DNA of 64,000 nucleotides from Ascidia mentula (Eukaryota > Chordata > Ascidiacea > Phlebobranchia > Ascidiidae): assembly GCA_947561715.1 (NCBI GenBank), contig OX387197.1:16117001-16181000 (forward strand). The letters run 5' to 3'. Shown here piece after piece: positions 8,669 to 22,339 of this stretch. A program made the translations under genes and the position numbers. Position 1 is the first letter of the stretch; the number at the start of each line of letters is the position of its first letter. The notes below the pieces were generated by a model. The model ran no database searches, was not told the origin of the DNA, and worked only from the letters and a program-made list of their open reading frames with translations.

Positions 8669-11600
8669 CGAAAAAAAACAGAGTCCAGCCTATGTCTCCC
8701 ATTGTTAAGTGGGCTTGGGGCTCGAAAAAAACAGAGTCCAGCCTATCCCACCCAGTCTTAACTTCGGCCCTATCTCGCCCATTGTTAAGTGGGTCGCGAA
8801 AAAAACAGAGTCCAGCCTATGTCTCCCATTGTTAAGTGGGCTTTGGGCTCGAAAAAAACAGAGTCCAGCCTATCCCACCCAGTCTTAACTTCGGCCCTAT
8901 CTAGCCCATTGTTAAGTGGGTCGCGAAAAAAACAGAGTCCAGCCTATGTCTCCCATTGTTAAGTGGGCTTGGGGCTCGAAAAAAACAGAGTCCAGCCTAT
9001 AACACCCAGTCTTAACTTCGGCCCTATTTCGCCCATTGTTAAGTGGGTCGCGAAAAAAACAGAGTCCAGCCTATGTCTCCCATTGTTAAGTGGGCTTGGG
9101 GCTCGAAAAAAACAGAGTCCAGCCTATAACACCCAGTCTTAACTTCGGCCCTATCTCGCCCATTGTTAAGTGGGTCGCGAAAAAAACAGAGTCCAGCCTA
9201 TGTCTCCCATTGTTAAGTGGGCTTGGGGCTCGAAAAAAACAGAGTCCAGCCTATCCCACCCAGTCTTAACTTCGGCCCTATCTCGCCCATTGTTAAGTGG
9301 GTCGCGAAAAAAAACAGAGTCCAGCCTATGTCTCCCATTGTTAAGTGGGCTTGGGGCTCGAAAAAAACAGAGTCCAGCCCATCCCACCCAGTCTTAACTT
9401 CGGCCCTATCTCGCCCATTGTTAAGTGGGTCGCGAAAAAAACAGAGTCCAGCCTATGTCGCCCATTGTTAAGTGGGCTTGGGGCTCGAAAAAAACAGAGT
9501 CCAGCCTATCCCACCCAGTCTTAACTTCGGCCCTATCTAGCCCATTGTTAAGTGGGTCGCGAAAAAAACAGAGTCCAGCCTATGTCGCCCATTGTTAAGT
9601 GGGCTTGGGGCTCGAAAAAAACAGAGTCCAGCCTATCCCACCCAGTCTTAACTTCGGCCCTATCTCGCCCATTGTTAAGTGGGTCGCGAAAAAAACAGAG
9701 TCCAGCCTATGTCTCCCATTGTTAAGTGGGCTTGGGGCTCGAAAAAAACAGAGTCCAGCCAATGTCTCCCATTGTTAAGTGGGTATGGGGCTCGAAAAAA
9801 ACAGAGTCCAGCCTATCCCACCCAGTCTTAACTTCGGCCCTATCTAGCCCATTGTTAAGTGGGTCGCGAAAAAAACAGAGTCCAGCCTATGTCGCCCATT
9901 GTTAAGTGGGCTTGGGGCTCGAAAAAAACAGAGTCCAGCCTATCCCACCCAGTCTTAACTTCGGCCCTATCTCGCCCATTGTTAAGTGGGTCGCGAAAAA
10001 AACAGAGTCCAGCCTATGTCTCCCATTGTTAAGTTGGCTTGGGGCTCGAAAAAAACAGAGTCCAGCCAATGTCTCCCATTGTTAAGTGGGCTTGGGGCTC
10101 GAAAAAAACAGAGTCCAGCCTATCCCACCCAGTCTTAACTTCGGCCCTATCTAGCCCATTGTTAAGTGGGTGGCGAAAAAAACAGAGTTCAGCCTATGTC
10201 TCCCATTGTTAAGTGGGCTTGGGGCTAGAAAAAAAACAGAGTCCAGCCTATCTCACCCAGTCTTAACTTCGGCCCTATCTCGCCCATTGTTAAGTGGGTC
10301 GCGAAAAAAACAGAGTCCAGCCTATGTCTCCCATTGTTAAGTTGGCTTGGGGCTCGAAAAAAACAGAGTCCAGCCAATGTCTCCCATTGTTAAGTGGGCT
10401 TGGGGCTCGAAAAAAACAGAGTCCAGCCTATCCCACCCAGTCTTAACTTCGGCCCTATCTAGCCCATTGTTAAGTGGGTGGCGAAAAAAACAGAGTTCAG
10501 CCTATGTCTCCCATTGTTAAGTGGGCTTGGGGCTAGAAAAAAAACAGAGTCCAGCCTATCTCACCCAGTCTTAACTTCGGCCCTATCTCGCCCATTGTTA
10601 AGTGGGTCGCGAAAAAAACAGAGTCCAGCCTATGTCGCCCATTGTTAAGTGGGCTTGGGGCTCGAAAAAAACGGAGTCCAGCCTATCCCACCCAGTCTTA
10701 ACTTCGGCCCTATCTAGCCCATTGTTAAGTGGGTGGCGAAAAAAACAGAGTTCAGCCTATGTCTCCCATTGTTAAGTGGGCTTGGGGCACGAAAAAAACA
10801 GAGTCCAGCCTATCCCACCCAGTCTTAACTTCGGCCCTATCTCGCCCATTGTTAAGTGGGTCGCGAAAAAAACAGAGTCCAGCCTATGTCTCCCATTGTT
10901 AAGTGGGCTTGGGGCTCGAAAAAAACAGAGTCCAGCCTATCCCACCCAGTCTTAACTTCGGCCCTATCTCGCCCATTGTTAAGTGGGTCGCGAAAAAAAC
11001 AGAGTCCAGCCTATGTCGCCCATTGTTAAGTGGGCTTGGGGCTCGAAAAAAACAGAGTCCAGCCTATCCCACCCAGTCTTAACTTCGGCCCTATCTAGCC
11101 CATTGTTAAGTGGGTCGCGATAAAAACAGCCTATCCCACCCAGTCTTAACTTCGGCCCTATCTAGCCCATTGTTAAGTGGGTCGCGAAAAAAACAGAGTC
11201 CAGCCTATGTCTCCCATTGTTAAGTGGGCTTGGGGCTCGAAAAAAACAGAGTCCAGCCTATCCCACCCAGTCTTAACTTCGGCCCTATCTCGACCATTGT
11301 TAAGTGGGTCGCGAAAAAAACAGAGTCCAGCCTATGTCTCCCATTGTTAAGTGGGCCTGGGGCTAGAAAAAAACAGAGTCCAGCCTATCCCACCCAGTCT
11401 TAACTTCGGCCCTATCTAGCCCATTGTTAAGTGGGTCGCGAAAAAAACAGAGTCCAGCCTATGTCTCCCATTGTTAAGTGGGCTTGGGGCTCGAAAAAAA
11501 CAGAGTCCAGCCTATCCCACCCAGTCTTAACTTCGGCCCTATCTCGCCCATTGTTAAGTGGGTCGCGAAAAAAACAGAGTCCAGCCTATGTCTCCCATTG

Positions 11601-12485
11601 TTAAGTGAGCTTGGGGCTCGAAAAAAACAGAGTCCAGCCTATCCCACCCAGTCTTAACTTCGGCCCTATCTCGCCCATTGTTAAGTGGGTCGCGAAAAAA
11701 ACAGAGTCCAGCCTATGTCTCCCATTGTTAAGTGGGCTTGGGGCTCGAAAAAAACAGAGTCCAGCCAATGTCTCCCATTGTTAAGTGGGTATGGGGCTCG
11801 AAAAAAACAGAGTCCAGCCTATCCCACCCAGTCTTAACTTCGGCCCTATCTAGCCCATTGTTAAGTGGGTCGCGAAAAAAACAGAGTCCAGCCTATGTCG
11901 CCCATTGTTAAGTGGGCTTGGGGCTCGAAAAAAACAGAGTCCAGCCTATCCCACCCAGTCTTAACTTCGGCCCTATCTCGCCCATTGTTAAGTGGGTCGC
12001 GAAAAAAACAGAGTCCAGCCTATGTCTCCCATTGTTAAGTTGGCTTGGGGCTCGAAAAAAACAGAGTCCAGCCAATGTCTCCCATTGTTAAGTGGGCTTG
12101 GGGCTCGAAAAAAACAGAGTCCAGCCTATCCCACCCAGTCTTAACTTCGGCCCTATCTAGCCCATTGTTAAGTGGGTGGCGAAAAAAACAGAGTTCAGCC
12201 TATGTCTCCCATTGTTAAGTGGGCTTGGGGCTAGAAAAAAAACAGAGTCCAGCCTATCTCACCCAGTCTTAACTTCGGCCCTATCTCGCCCATTGTTAAG
12301 TGGGTCGCGAAAAAAACAGAGTCCAGCCTATGTCTCCCATTGTTAAGTTGGCTTGGGGCTCGAAAAAAACAGAGTCCAGCCAATGTCTCCCATTGTTAAG
12401 TGGGCTTGGGGCTCGAAAAAAACAGAGTCCAGCCTATCCCACCCAGTCTTAACTTCGGCCCTATCTAGCCCATTGTTAAGTGGGT
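6747..12485 (+). repeat. 5.7-kb segmental duplication, left copy
   Basis: Positions 6747-9727 match 13430-16410 at offset 6,683, and 10035-12485 match 16411-18861 at offset 6,376. Shared markers include A' at 7509/14192 and 11117/17493, the A-A doublet, tagged B doublets and the ctcgacc variant. The left copy has 307 bp (two dimers plus one B) that the right copy lacks. A few single-base differences exist, for example ccagcctatg versus ccagtctatg near 16,007. Confidence 0.85.
8581..9045 (+). repeat. About 465-bp cassette that recurs outside its home domain
   Basis: The ordered run of variants (eight-A head, ctttggg tail, ctag A, ataacaccc A with ttcg linker) is repeated at about 15,264-15,728, 25,824-26,288, 30,003-30,467, 40,794-41,130 (one dimer shorter), 45,968-46,432 and 52,700-53,164. 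In the five copies right of 25 kb, the sequence switches straight after the ttcg A to a gttcag B with a ctag tail, whereas the 9-kb copy continues with a normal gtccag B. Confidence 0.75.
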
Positions 12486-13429
12486 CGCGAAAAAAACAGA
12501 GTCCAGCCTATGTCTCCCATTGTTAAGTGGGCTTGGGGCTCGAAAAAAACAGAGTCCAGCCTATCCCACCCAGTCTTAACTTCGGCCCTATCTCGCCCAT
12601 TGTTAAGTGGGTCGCGAAAAAAACAGAGTCCAGCCTATGTCTCCCATTGTTAAGTGGGCTTGGGGCTCGAAAAAAACAGAGTCCAGCCTATCCCACCCAG
12701 TCTTAACTTCGGCCCTATCTCGCCCATTGTTAAGTGGGTCGCGAAAAAAACAGAGTCCAGCCTATGTCTCCCATTGTTAAGTGGGCTTGGGGCTCGAAAA
12801 AAACAGAGTCCAGCCTATCCCACCCAGTCTTAACTTCGGCCCTATCTCGCCCATTGTTAAGTGGGTCGCGAAAAAAACAGAGTCCAGCCTATGTCTCCCA
12901 TTGTTAAGTGGGCTTTGGGCTCGAAAAAAACAGAGTCCAGCCTATCCCACCCAGTCTTAACTTCGGCCCTATCTAGCCCATTGTTAAGTGGGTCGCGAAA
13001 AAAACAGAGTCCAGCCTATGTCTCCCATTGTTAAGTGGGCTTGGGGCTCGAAAAAAACAGAGTCCAGCCTATAACACCCAGTCTTAACTTCGGCCCTATC
13101 TCGCCCATTGTTAAGTGGGTCGCGAAAAAAACAGAGTCCAGCCTATGTCTCCCATTGTTAAGTGGGCTTGGGGCTCGAAAAAAACAGAGTCCAGCCTATC
13201 CCACCCAGTCTTAACTTCGGCCCTATCTAGCCCATTGTTAAGTGGGTCGCGAAAAAAACAGAGTCCAGCCTATGTCGCCCATTGTTAAGTGGGCTTGGGG
13301 CTCGAAAAAAACAGAGTCCAGCCTATCCCACCCAGTCTTAACTTCGGTCCTATCTCGCCCATTGTTAAGTGGGTCGCGAAAAAAAAAGAGTCCAGCCTAT
13401 GTCTCCCATTGTTAAGTTGGCTTGGGGCT

Positions 13430-16400
13430 CGAAAAAAACAGAGTCCAGCCAATGTCTCCCATTGTTAAGTGGGCTTGGGGCTCGAAAAAAACAGAGTCCA
13501 GCCTATCCCACCCAGTCTTAACTTCGGCCCTATCTAGCCCATTGTTAAGTGGGTGGCGAAAAAAACAGAGTTCAGCCTATGTCTCCCATTGTTAAGTGGG
13601 CTTGGGGCTAGAAAAAAAACAGAGTCCAGCCTATCTCACCCAGTCTTAACTTCGGCCCTATCTCGCCCATTGTTAAGTGGGTCGCGAAAAAAACAGAGTC
13701 CAGCCTATGTCTCCCATTGTTAAGTGGGCTTGGGGCTCGAAAAAAACAGAGTCCAGCCTATCCCACCCAGTCTTAACTTCGGCCCTATCTCGCCCATTGT
13801 TAAGTGGGTCGCGAAACAAACAGAGTCCAGCCTATGTCGCCCATTGTTAAGTGGGCTTGGGGCTCGAAAAAAACGGAGTCCAGCCTATCCCACCCAGTCT
13901 TAACTTCGGCCCTATCTAGCCCATTGTTAAGTGGGTGGCGAAAAAAACAGAGTTCAGCCTATGTCTCCCATTGTTAAGTGGGCTTGGGGCTCGAAAAAAA
14001 CAGAGTCCAGCCTATCCCACCCAGTCTTAACTTCGGCCCTATCTCGCCCATTGTTAAGTGGGTCGCGAAAAAAACAGAGTCCAGCCTATGTCGCCCATTG
14101 TTAAGTGGGCTTGGGGCTCGAAAAAAACAGAGTCCAGCCTATCCCACCCAGTCTTAACTTCGGCCCTATCTAGCCCATTGTTAAGTGGGTCGCGATAAAA
14201 ACAGCCTATCCCACCCAGTCTTAACTTCGGCCCTACCTAGCCCATTGTTAAGTGGGTCGCGAAAAAAACAGAGTCCAGCCTATGTCGCCCATTGTTAAGT
14301 GGGCTTGGGGCTCGAAAAAAACAGAGTCCAGCCTATCCCACCCAGTCTTAACTTCGGCCCTATCTAGCCCATTGTTAAGTGGGTCGCGAAAAAAACAGAG
14401 TCCAGCCTATGTCTCCCATTGTTAAGTGGGCTTGGGGCTCGAAAAAAACAGAGTCCAGCCTATCCCACCCAGTCTTAACTTCGGCCCTATCTCGCCCATT
14501 GTTAAGTGGGTCGCGAAAAAAACAGAGTCCAGCCTATGTCTCCCATTGTTAAGTGAGCTTGGGGCTCGAAAAAAACAGAGTCCAGCCTATCCCACCCAGT
14601 CTTAACTTCGGCCCTATCTCGCCCATTGTTAAGTGGGTCGCGAAAAAAACAGAGTCCAGCCTATGTCTCCCATTGTTAAGTGGGCTTGGGGCTCAAAAAA
14701 AACAGAGTCCAGCCTATCCCACCCAGTCTTAACTTCGGCCCTATCTCGCCCATTGTTAAGTGGGTCGCGAAAAAAACAGAGTCCAGCCTATGTCTCCCAT
14801 TGTTAAGTGGGCTTTGGGCTCGAAAAAAACAGAGTCCAGCCTATCCCACCCAGTCTTAACTTCGGCCCTATCTAGCCCATTGTTAAGTGGGTCGCGAAAA
14901 AAACAAGAGTCCAGCCTATGTCTCCCATTGTTAAGTGGGCTTGGGGCTCGAAAAAAACAGAGTCCAGCCTATAACACCCAGTCTTAACTTCGGCCCTATT
15001 TCGCCCATTGTTAAGTGGGTCGCGAAAAAAACAGAGTCCAGCCTATGTCTCCCATTGTTAAGTGGGCTTGGGGCTCGAAAAAAACAGAGTCCAGCCTATC
15101 CCACCCAGTCTTAACTTCGGCCCTATCTCGCCCATTGTTAAGTGGGTCGCGAAAAAAAACAGAGTCCAGCCTATCCCACCCAGTCTTAACTTCGGCCCTA
15201 TCTCGCCCATTGTTAAGTTGGTCGCGAAAAAAACAGAGTCCAGCCTATGTCTCCCATTGTTAAGTGGGCTTGGGGCTCGAAAAAAACAGAGTCCAGCCTA
15301 TCCCACCCAGTCTTAACTTCGGCCCTATCTCGCCCATTGTTAAGTGGGTCGCGAAAAAAAACAGAGTCCAGCCTATGTCTCCCATTGTTAAGTGGGCTTG
15401 GGGCTCGAAAAAAACAGAGTCCAGCCTATCCCACCCAGTCTTAACTTCGGCCCTATCTCGCCCATTGTTAAGTGGGTCGCGAAAAAAACAGAGTCCAGCC
15501 TATGTCTCCCATTGTTAAGTGGGCTTTGGGCTCGAAAAAAACAGAGTCCAGCCTATCCCACCCAGTCTTAACTTCGGCCCTATCTAGCCCATTGTTAAGT
15601 GGGTCGCGAAAAAAACAGAGTCCAGCCTATGTCTCCCATTGTTAAGTGGGCTTGGGGCTCGAAAAAAACAGAGTCCAGCCTATAACACCCAGTCTTAACT
15701 TCGGCCCTATTTCGCCCATTGTTAAGTGGGTCGCGAAAAAAACAGAGTCCAGCCTATGTCTCCCATTGTTAAGTGGGCTTGGGGCTCGAAAAAAACAGAG
15801 TCCAGCCTATAACACCCAGTCTTAACTTCGGCCCTATCTCGCCCATTGTTAAGTGGGTCGCGAAAAAAACAGAGTCCAGCCTATGTCTCCCATTGTTAAG
15901 TGGGCTTGGGGCTCGAAAAAAACAGAGTCCAGCCTATCCCACCCAGTCTTAACTTCGGCCCTATCTCGCCCATTGTTAAGTGGGTCGCGAAAAAAAACAG
16001 AGTCCAGTCTATGTCTCCCATTGTTAAGTGGGCTTGGGGCTCGAAAAAAACAGAGTCCAGCCCATCCCACCCAGTCTTAACTTCGGCCCTATCTCGCCCA
16101 TTGTTAAGTGGGTCGCGAAAAAAACAGAGTCCAGCCTATGTCGCCCATTGTTAAGTGGGCTTGGGGCTCGAAAAAAACAGAGTCCAGCCTATCCCACCCA
16201 GTCTTAACTTCGGCCCTATCTAGCCCATTGTTAAGTGGGTCGCGAAAAAAACAGAGTCCAGCCTATGTCGCCCATTGTTAAGTGGGCTTGGGGCTCGAAA
16301 AAAACAGAGTCCAGCCTATCCCACCCAGTCTTAACTTCGGCCCTATCTCGCCCATTGTTAAGTGGGTCGCGAAAAAAACAGAGTCCAGCCTATGTCTCCC

Positions 16401-18861
16401 ATTGTTAAGTTGGCTTGGGGCTCGAAAAAAACAGAGTCCAGCCAATGTCTCCCATTGTTAAGTGGGCTTGGGGCTCGAAAAAAACAGAGTCCAGCCTATC
16501 CCACCCAGTCTTAACTTCGGCCCTATCTAGCCCATTGTTAAGTGGGTGGCGAAAAAAACAGAGTTCAGCCTATGTCTCCCATTGTTAAGTGGGCTTGGGG
16601 CTAGAAAAAAAACAGAGTCCAGCCTATCTCACCCAGTCTTAACTTCGGCCCTATCTCGCCCATTGTTAAGTGGGTCGCGAAAAAAACAGAGTCCAGCCTA
16701 TGTCTCCCATTGTTAAGTTGGCTTGGGGCTCGAAAAAAACAGAGTCCAGCCAATGTCTCCCATTGTTAAGTGGGCTTGGGGCTCGAAAAAAACAGAGTCC
16801 AGCCTATCCCACCCAGTCTTAACTTCGGCCCTATCTAGCCCATTGTTAAGTGGGTGGCGAAAAAAACAGAGTTCAGCCTATGTCTCCCATTGTTAAGTGG
16901 GCTTGGGGCTAGAAAAAAAACAGAGTCCAGCCTATCTCACCCAGTCTTAACTTCGGCCCTATCTCGCCCATTGTTAAGTGGGTCGCGAAAAAAACAGAGT
17001 CCAGCCTATGTCGCCCATTGTTAAGTGGGCTTGGGGCTCGAAAAAAACGGAGTCCAGCCTATCCCACCCAGTCTTAACTTCGGCCCTATCTAGCCCATTG
17101 TTAAGTGGGTGGCGAAAAAAACAGAGTTCAGCCTATGTCTCCCATTGTTAAGTGGGCTTGGGGCACGAAAAAAACAGAGTCCAGCCTATCCCACCCAGTC
17201 TTAACTTCGGCCCTATCTCGCCCATTGTTAAGTGGGTCGCGAAAAAAACAGAGTCCAGCCTATGTCTCCCATTGTTAAGTGGGCTTGGGGCTCGAAAAAA
17301 ACAGAGTCCAGCCTATCCCACCCAGTCTTAACTTCGGCCCTATCTCGCCCATTGTTAAGTGGGTCGCGAAAAAAACAGAGTCCAGCCTATGTCGCCCATT
17401 GTTAAGTGGGCTTGGGGCTCGAAAAAAACAGAGTCCAGCCTATCCCACCCAGTCTTAACTTCGGCCCTATCTAGCCCATTGTTAAGTGGGTCGCGATAAA
17501 AACAGCCTATCCCACCCAGTCTTAACTTCGGCCCTATCTAGCCCATTGTTAAGTGGGTCGCGAAAAAAACAGAGTCCAGCCTATGTCTCCCATTGTTAAG
17601 TGGGCTTGGGGCTCGAAAAAAACAGAGTCCAGCCTATCCCACCCAGTCTTAACTTCGGCCCTATCTCGACCATTGTTAAGTGGGTCGCGAAAAAAACAGA
17701 GTCCAGCCTATGTCTCCCATTGTTAAGTGGGCCTGGGGCTAGAAAAAAACAGAGTCCAGCCTATCCCACCCAGTCTTAACTTCGGCCCTATCTAGCCCAT
17801 TGTTAAGTGGGTCGCGAAAAAAACAGAGTCCAGCCTATGTCTCCCATTGTTAAGTGGGCTTGGGGCTCGAAAAAAACAGAGTCCAGCCTATCCCACCCAG
17901 TCTTAACTTCGGCCCTATCTCGCCCATTGTTAAGTGGGTCGCGAAAAAAACAGAGTCCAGCCTATGTCTCCCATTGTTAAGTGAGCTTGGGGCTCGAAAA
18001 AAACAGAGTCCAGCCTATCCCACCCAGTCTTAACTTCGGCCCTATCTCGCCCATTGTTAAGTGGGTCGCGAAAAAAACAGAGTCCAGCCTATGTCTCCCA
18101 TTGTTAAGTGGGCTTGGGGCTCGAAAAAAACAGAGTCCAGCCAATGTCTCCCATTGTTAAGTGGGTATGGGGCTCGAAAAAAACAGAGTCCAGCCTATCC
18201 CACCCAGTCTTAACTTCGGCCCTATCTAGCCCATTGTTAAGTGGGTCGCGAAAAAAACAGAGTCCAGCCTATGTCGCCCATTGTTAAGTGGGCTTGGGGC
18301 TCGAAAAAAACAGAGTCCAGCCTATCCCACCCAGTCTTAACTTCGGCCCTATCTCGCCCATTGTTAAGTGGGTCGCGAAAAAAACAGAGTCCAGCCTATG
18401 TCTCCCATTGTTAAGTTGGCTTGGGGCTCGAAAAAAACAGAGTCCAGCCAATGTCTCCCATTGTTAAGTGGGCTTGGGGCTCGAAAAAAACAGAGTCCAG
18501 CCTATCCCACCCAGTCTTAACTTCGGCCCTATCTAGCCCATTGTTAAGTGGGTGGCGAAAAAAACAGAGTTCAGCCTATGTCTCCCATTGTTAAGTGGGC
18601 TTGGGGCTAGAAAAAAAACAGAGTCCAGCCTATCTCACCCAGTCTTAACTTCGGCCCTATCTCGCCCATTGTTAAGTGGGTCGCGAAAAAAACAGAGTCC
18701 AGCCTATGTCTCCCATTGTTAAGTTGGCTTGGGGCTCGAAAAAAACAGAGTCCAGCCAATGTCTCCCATTGTTAAGTGGGCTTGGGGCTCGAAAAAAACA
18801 GAGTCCAGCCTATCCCACCCAGTCTTAACTTCGGCCCTATCTAGCCCATTGTTAAGTGGGT
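13430..18861 (+). repeat. 5.7-kb segmental duplication, right copy (307 bp shorter)
   Basis: Partner of the 6,747-12,485 block. The missing 307 bp would lie at 16,410/16,411. Immediately upstream (about 13.0-13.43 kb) the sequence instead matches the region before 4.8 kb, with the cag-less head at gcg 13376 corresponding to 4771. So the right copy reflects the arrangement without the 1,922-bp tandem duplication seen on the left. Confidence 0.82.
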
Positions 18862-20146
18862 GGCGAAAAAAACAGAGTTCAGCCTATGTCTCCCATTGTT
18901 AAGTGGGCTTGGGGCTAGAAAAAAAACAGAGTCCAGCCTATCTCACCCAGTCTTAACTTCGGCCCTATCTCGCCCATTGTTAAGTGGGTCGCGAAAAAAA
19001 CAGAGTCCAGCCTATGTCGCCCATTGTTAAGTGGGCTTGGGGCTCGAAAAAAACGGAGTCCAGCCTATCCCACCCAGTCTTAACTTCGGCCCTATCTAGC
19101 CCATTGTTAAGTGGGTGGCGAAAAAAACAGAGTTCAGCCTATGTCTCCCATTGTTAAGTGGGCTTGGGGCTAGAAAAAAACAGAGTCCAGCCTATCCCAC
19201 CCAGTCTTAACTTCGGCCCTATCTCGCCCATTGTTAAGTGGGTCGCAAAAAAAACAGAGTCCAGCCTATGTCTCCCATTGTTAAGTGGGCTTGGGGCTCG
19301 AAAAAAACAGAGTCCAGCCTATCCCACCCAGTCTTAACTTCGGCCCTATCTCGCCCATTGTTAAGTGGGTCGCGAAAAAAACAGAGTCCAGCCTATGTCG
19401 CCCATTGTTAAGTGGGCTTGGGGCTCGAAAAAAACAGAGTCCAGCCTATCCCACCCAGTCTTAACTTCGGCCCTATCTAGCCCATTGTTAAGTGGGTCGC
19501 GATAAAAACAGCCTATCCCACCCAGTCTTAACTTCGGCCCTATCTAGCCCATTGTTAAGTGGGTCGCGAAAAAAACAGAGTCCAGCCTATGTCGCCCATT
19601 GTTAAGTGGGCTTGGGGCTCGAAAAAAACAGAGTCCAGCCTATCCCACCCAGTCTTAACTTCGGCCCTATCTCGACCATTGTTAAGTGGGTCGCGAAAAA
19701 AACAGAGTCCAGCCTATGTCTCCCATTGTTAAGTGGGCCTGGGGCTAGAAAAAAACAGAGTCCAGCCTATCCCACCCAGTCTTAACTTCGGCCCTATCTA
19801 GCCCATTGTTAAGTGGGTCGCGAAAAAAACAGAGTCCAGCCTATGTCTCCCATTGTTAAGTGGGCTTGGGGCTCGAAAAAAACAGAGTCCAGCCTATCCC
19901 ACCCAGTCTTAACTTCGGCCCTATCTCGCCCATTGTTAAGTGGGTCGCGAAAAAAACAGAGTCCAGCCTATGTCTCCCATTGTTAAGTGAGCTTGGGGCT
20001 CGAAAAAAACAGAGTCCAGCCTATCCCACCCAGTCTTAACTTCGGCCCTATCTCGCCCATTGTTAAGTGGGTCGCGAAAAAAACAGAGTCCAGCCTATGT
20101 CTCCCATTGTTAAGTGGGCTTGGGGCTCGAAAAAAACAGAGTCCAG
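16160..20146 (+). repeat. Two tandem copies of a 2,006-bp higher-order repeat
   Basis: Markers at offset 2,006 are A' (17493/19499), the gttgg B doublets, ctcgacc (about 17,667/19,673) and cctggggctag (about 17,731/19,737). The same offset links 9759 to 11765 in the left copy of the 5.7-kb block, so this period predates or took part in that duplication. Single-base differences (gggcacg versus gggctag, gtct versus gtcg) show the copies are not fresh. Edges are approximate. Confidence 0.75.
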
Positions 20147-22339
20147 CCCATCCCACCCAGTCTTAACTTCGGCCCTATCTCGCCCATTGTTAAGTGGGTC
20201 GCGAAAAAAACAGAGTCCAGCCTATGTCGCCCATTGTTAAGTGGGCTTGGGGCTAGAAAAAAAACAGAGTCCAGCCTATCTCACCCAGTCTTAACTTCGG
20301 CCCTATCTCGCCCATTGTTAAGTGGGTCGCGAAAAAAACAGAGTCCAGCCTATGTCGCCCATTGTTAAGTGGGCTTGGGGCTCGAAAAAAACGGAGTCCA
20401 GCCTATCCCACCCAGTCTTAACTTCGGCCCTATCTAGCCCATTGTTAAGTGGGTGGCGAAAAAAACAGAGTTCAGCCTATGTCTCCCATTGTTAAGTGGG
20501 CTTGGGGCTAGAAAAAAACAGAGTCCAGCCTATCCCACCCAGTCTTAACTTCGGCCCTATCTCGCCCATTGTTAAGTGGGTCGCGAAAAAAACAGAGTCC
20601 AGCCTATGTCTCCCATTGTTAAGTGGGCTTGGGGCTCGAAAAAAACAGAGTCCAGCCTATCCCACCCAGTCTTAACTTCGGCCCTATCTCGCCCATTGTT
20701 AAGTGGGTCGCGAAAAAAACAGAGTCCAGCCTATGTCGCCCATTGTTAAGTGGGCTTGGGGCTCGAAAAAAACAGAGTCCAGCCTATCCCACCCAGTCTT
20801 AACTTCGGCCCTATCTAGCCCATTGTTAAGTGGGTCGCGATAAAAACAGCCTATCCCACCCAGTCTTAACTTCGGCCCTATCTAGCCCATTGTTAAGTGG
20901 GTCGCGAAAAAAACAGAGTCCAGCCTATGTCTCCCATTGTTAAGTGGGCCTGGGGCTAGAAAAAAACAGAGTCCAGCCTATCCCACCCAGTCTTAACTTC
21001 GGCCCTATCTAGCCCATTGTTAAGTGGGTTGCGAAAAAAACAGAGTCCAGCCTATGTCTCCCATTGTTAAGTGGGCTTGGGGCTCGAAAAAAACAGAGTC
21101 CAGCCTATCCCACCCAGTCTTAACTTCGGCCCTATCTCGCCCATTGTTAAGTGGGTCGCGAAAAAAACAGAGTCCAGCCTATGTCGCCCATTGTTAAGTG
21201 GGCTTGGGGCTCGAAAAAAACAGAGTCCAGCCTATCCCACCCAGTCTTAACTTCGGCCCTATCTAGCCCATTGTTAAGTGGGTCGCGATAAAAACAGCCT
21301 ATCCCACCCAGTCTTAACTTCGGCCCTATCTCGCCCATTGTTAAGTGGGTCGCGAAAAAAACAGAGTCCAGCCTATGTCTCCCATTGTTAAGTGGGCCTG
21401 GGGCTAGAAAAAAACAGAGTCCAGCCTATCCCACCCAGTCTTAACTTCGGCCCTATCTAGCCCATTGTTAAGTGGGTGGCGAAAAAAACAGAGTTCAGCC
21501 TATGTCTCCCATTGTTAAGTGGGCTTGGGGCTAGAAAAAAACAGAGTCCAGCCTATCCCACCCAGTCTTAACTTCGGCCCTATCTCGCCCATTGTTAAGT
21601 GGGTCGCGAAAAAAACAGAGTCCAGCCTATGTCTCCCATTGTTAAGTGGGCTTGGGGCTCGAAAAAAACAGAGTCCAGCCTATCCCACCCAGTCTTAACT
21701 TCGGCCCTATCTCGCCCATTGTTAAGTGGGTCGCGAAAAAAACAGAGTCCAGCCTATGTCGCCCATTGTTAAGTGGGCTTGGGGCTCGAAAAAAACAGAG
21801 TCCAGCCTATCCCACCCAGTCTTAACTTCGGCCCTATCTAGCCCATTGTTAAGTGGGTCGCGATAAAAACAGCCTATCCCACCCAGTCTTAACTTCGGCC
21901 ATATCTAGCCCATTGTTAAGTGGGTCGCGAAAAAAACAGAGTCCAGCCTATGTCGCCCATTGTTAAGTGGGCTTGGGGCTCGAAAAAAACAGAGTCCAGC
22001 CTATCCCACCCAGTCTTAACTTCGGCCCTATCTCGCCCATTGTTAAGTGGGTCGCGAAAAAAACAGAGTCCAGCCTATGTCTCCCATTGTTAAGTGGGCC
22101 TGGGGCTAGAAAAAAACAGAGTCCAGCCTATCCCACCCAGTCTTAACTTCGGCCCTATCTCGCCCATTGTTAAGTGGGTCGCGAAAAAAACAGAGTCCAG
22201 CCTATGTCTCCCATTGTTAAGTGGGCCTGGGGCTAGAAAAAAACAGAGTCCAGCCTATCCCACCCAGTCTTAACTTCGGCCCTATCTAGCCCATTGTTAA
22301 GTGGGTCGCGAAAAAAACAGAGTCCAGCCTATGTCGCCC

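Noticed and set aside
9166-9387. Minus-strand open frames (9166-9387, 15849-16070, 21147-21338, 57409-57600)
   Set aside because: Same reason on the other strand; they coincide with duplicated blocks and encode only repeat-derived peptide.
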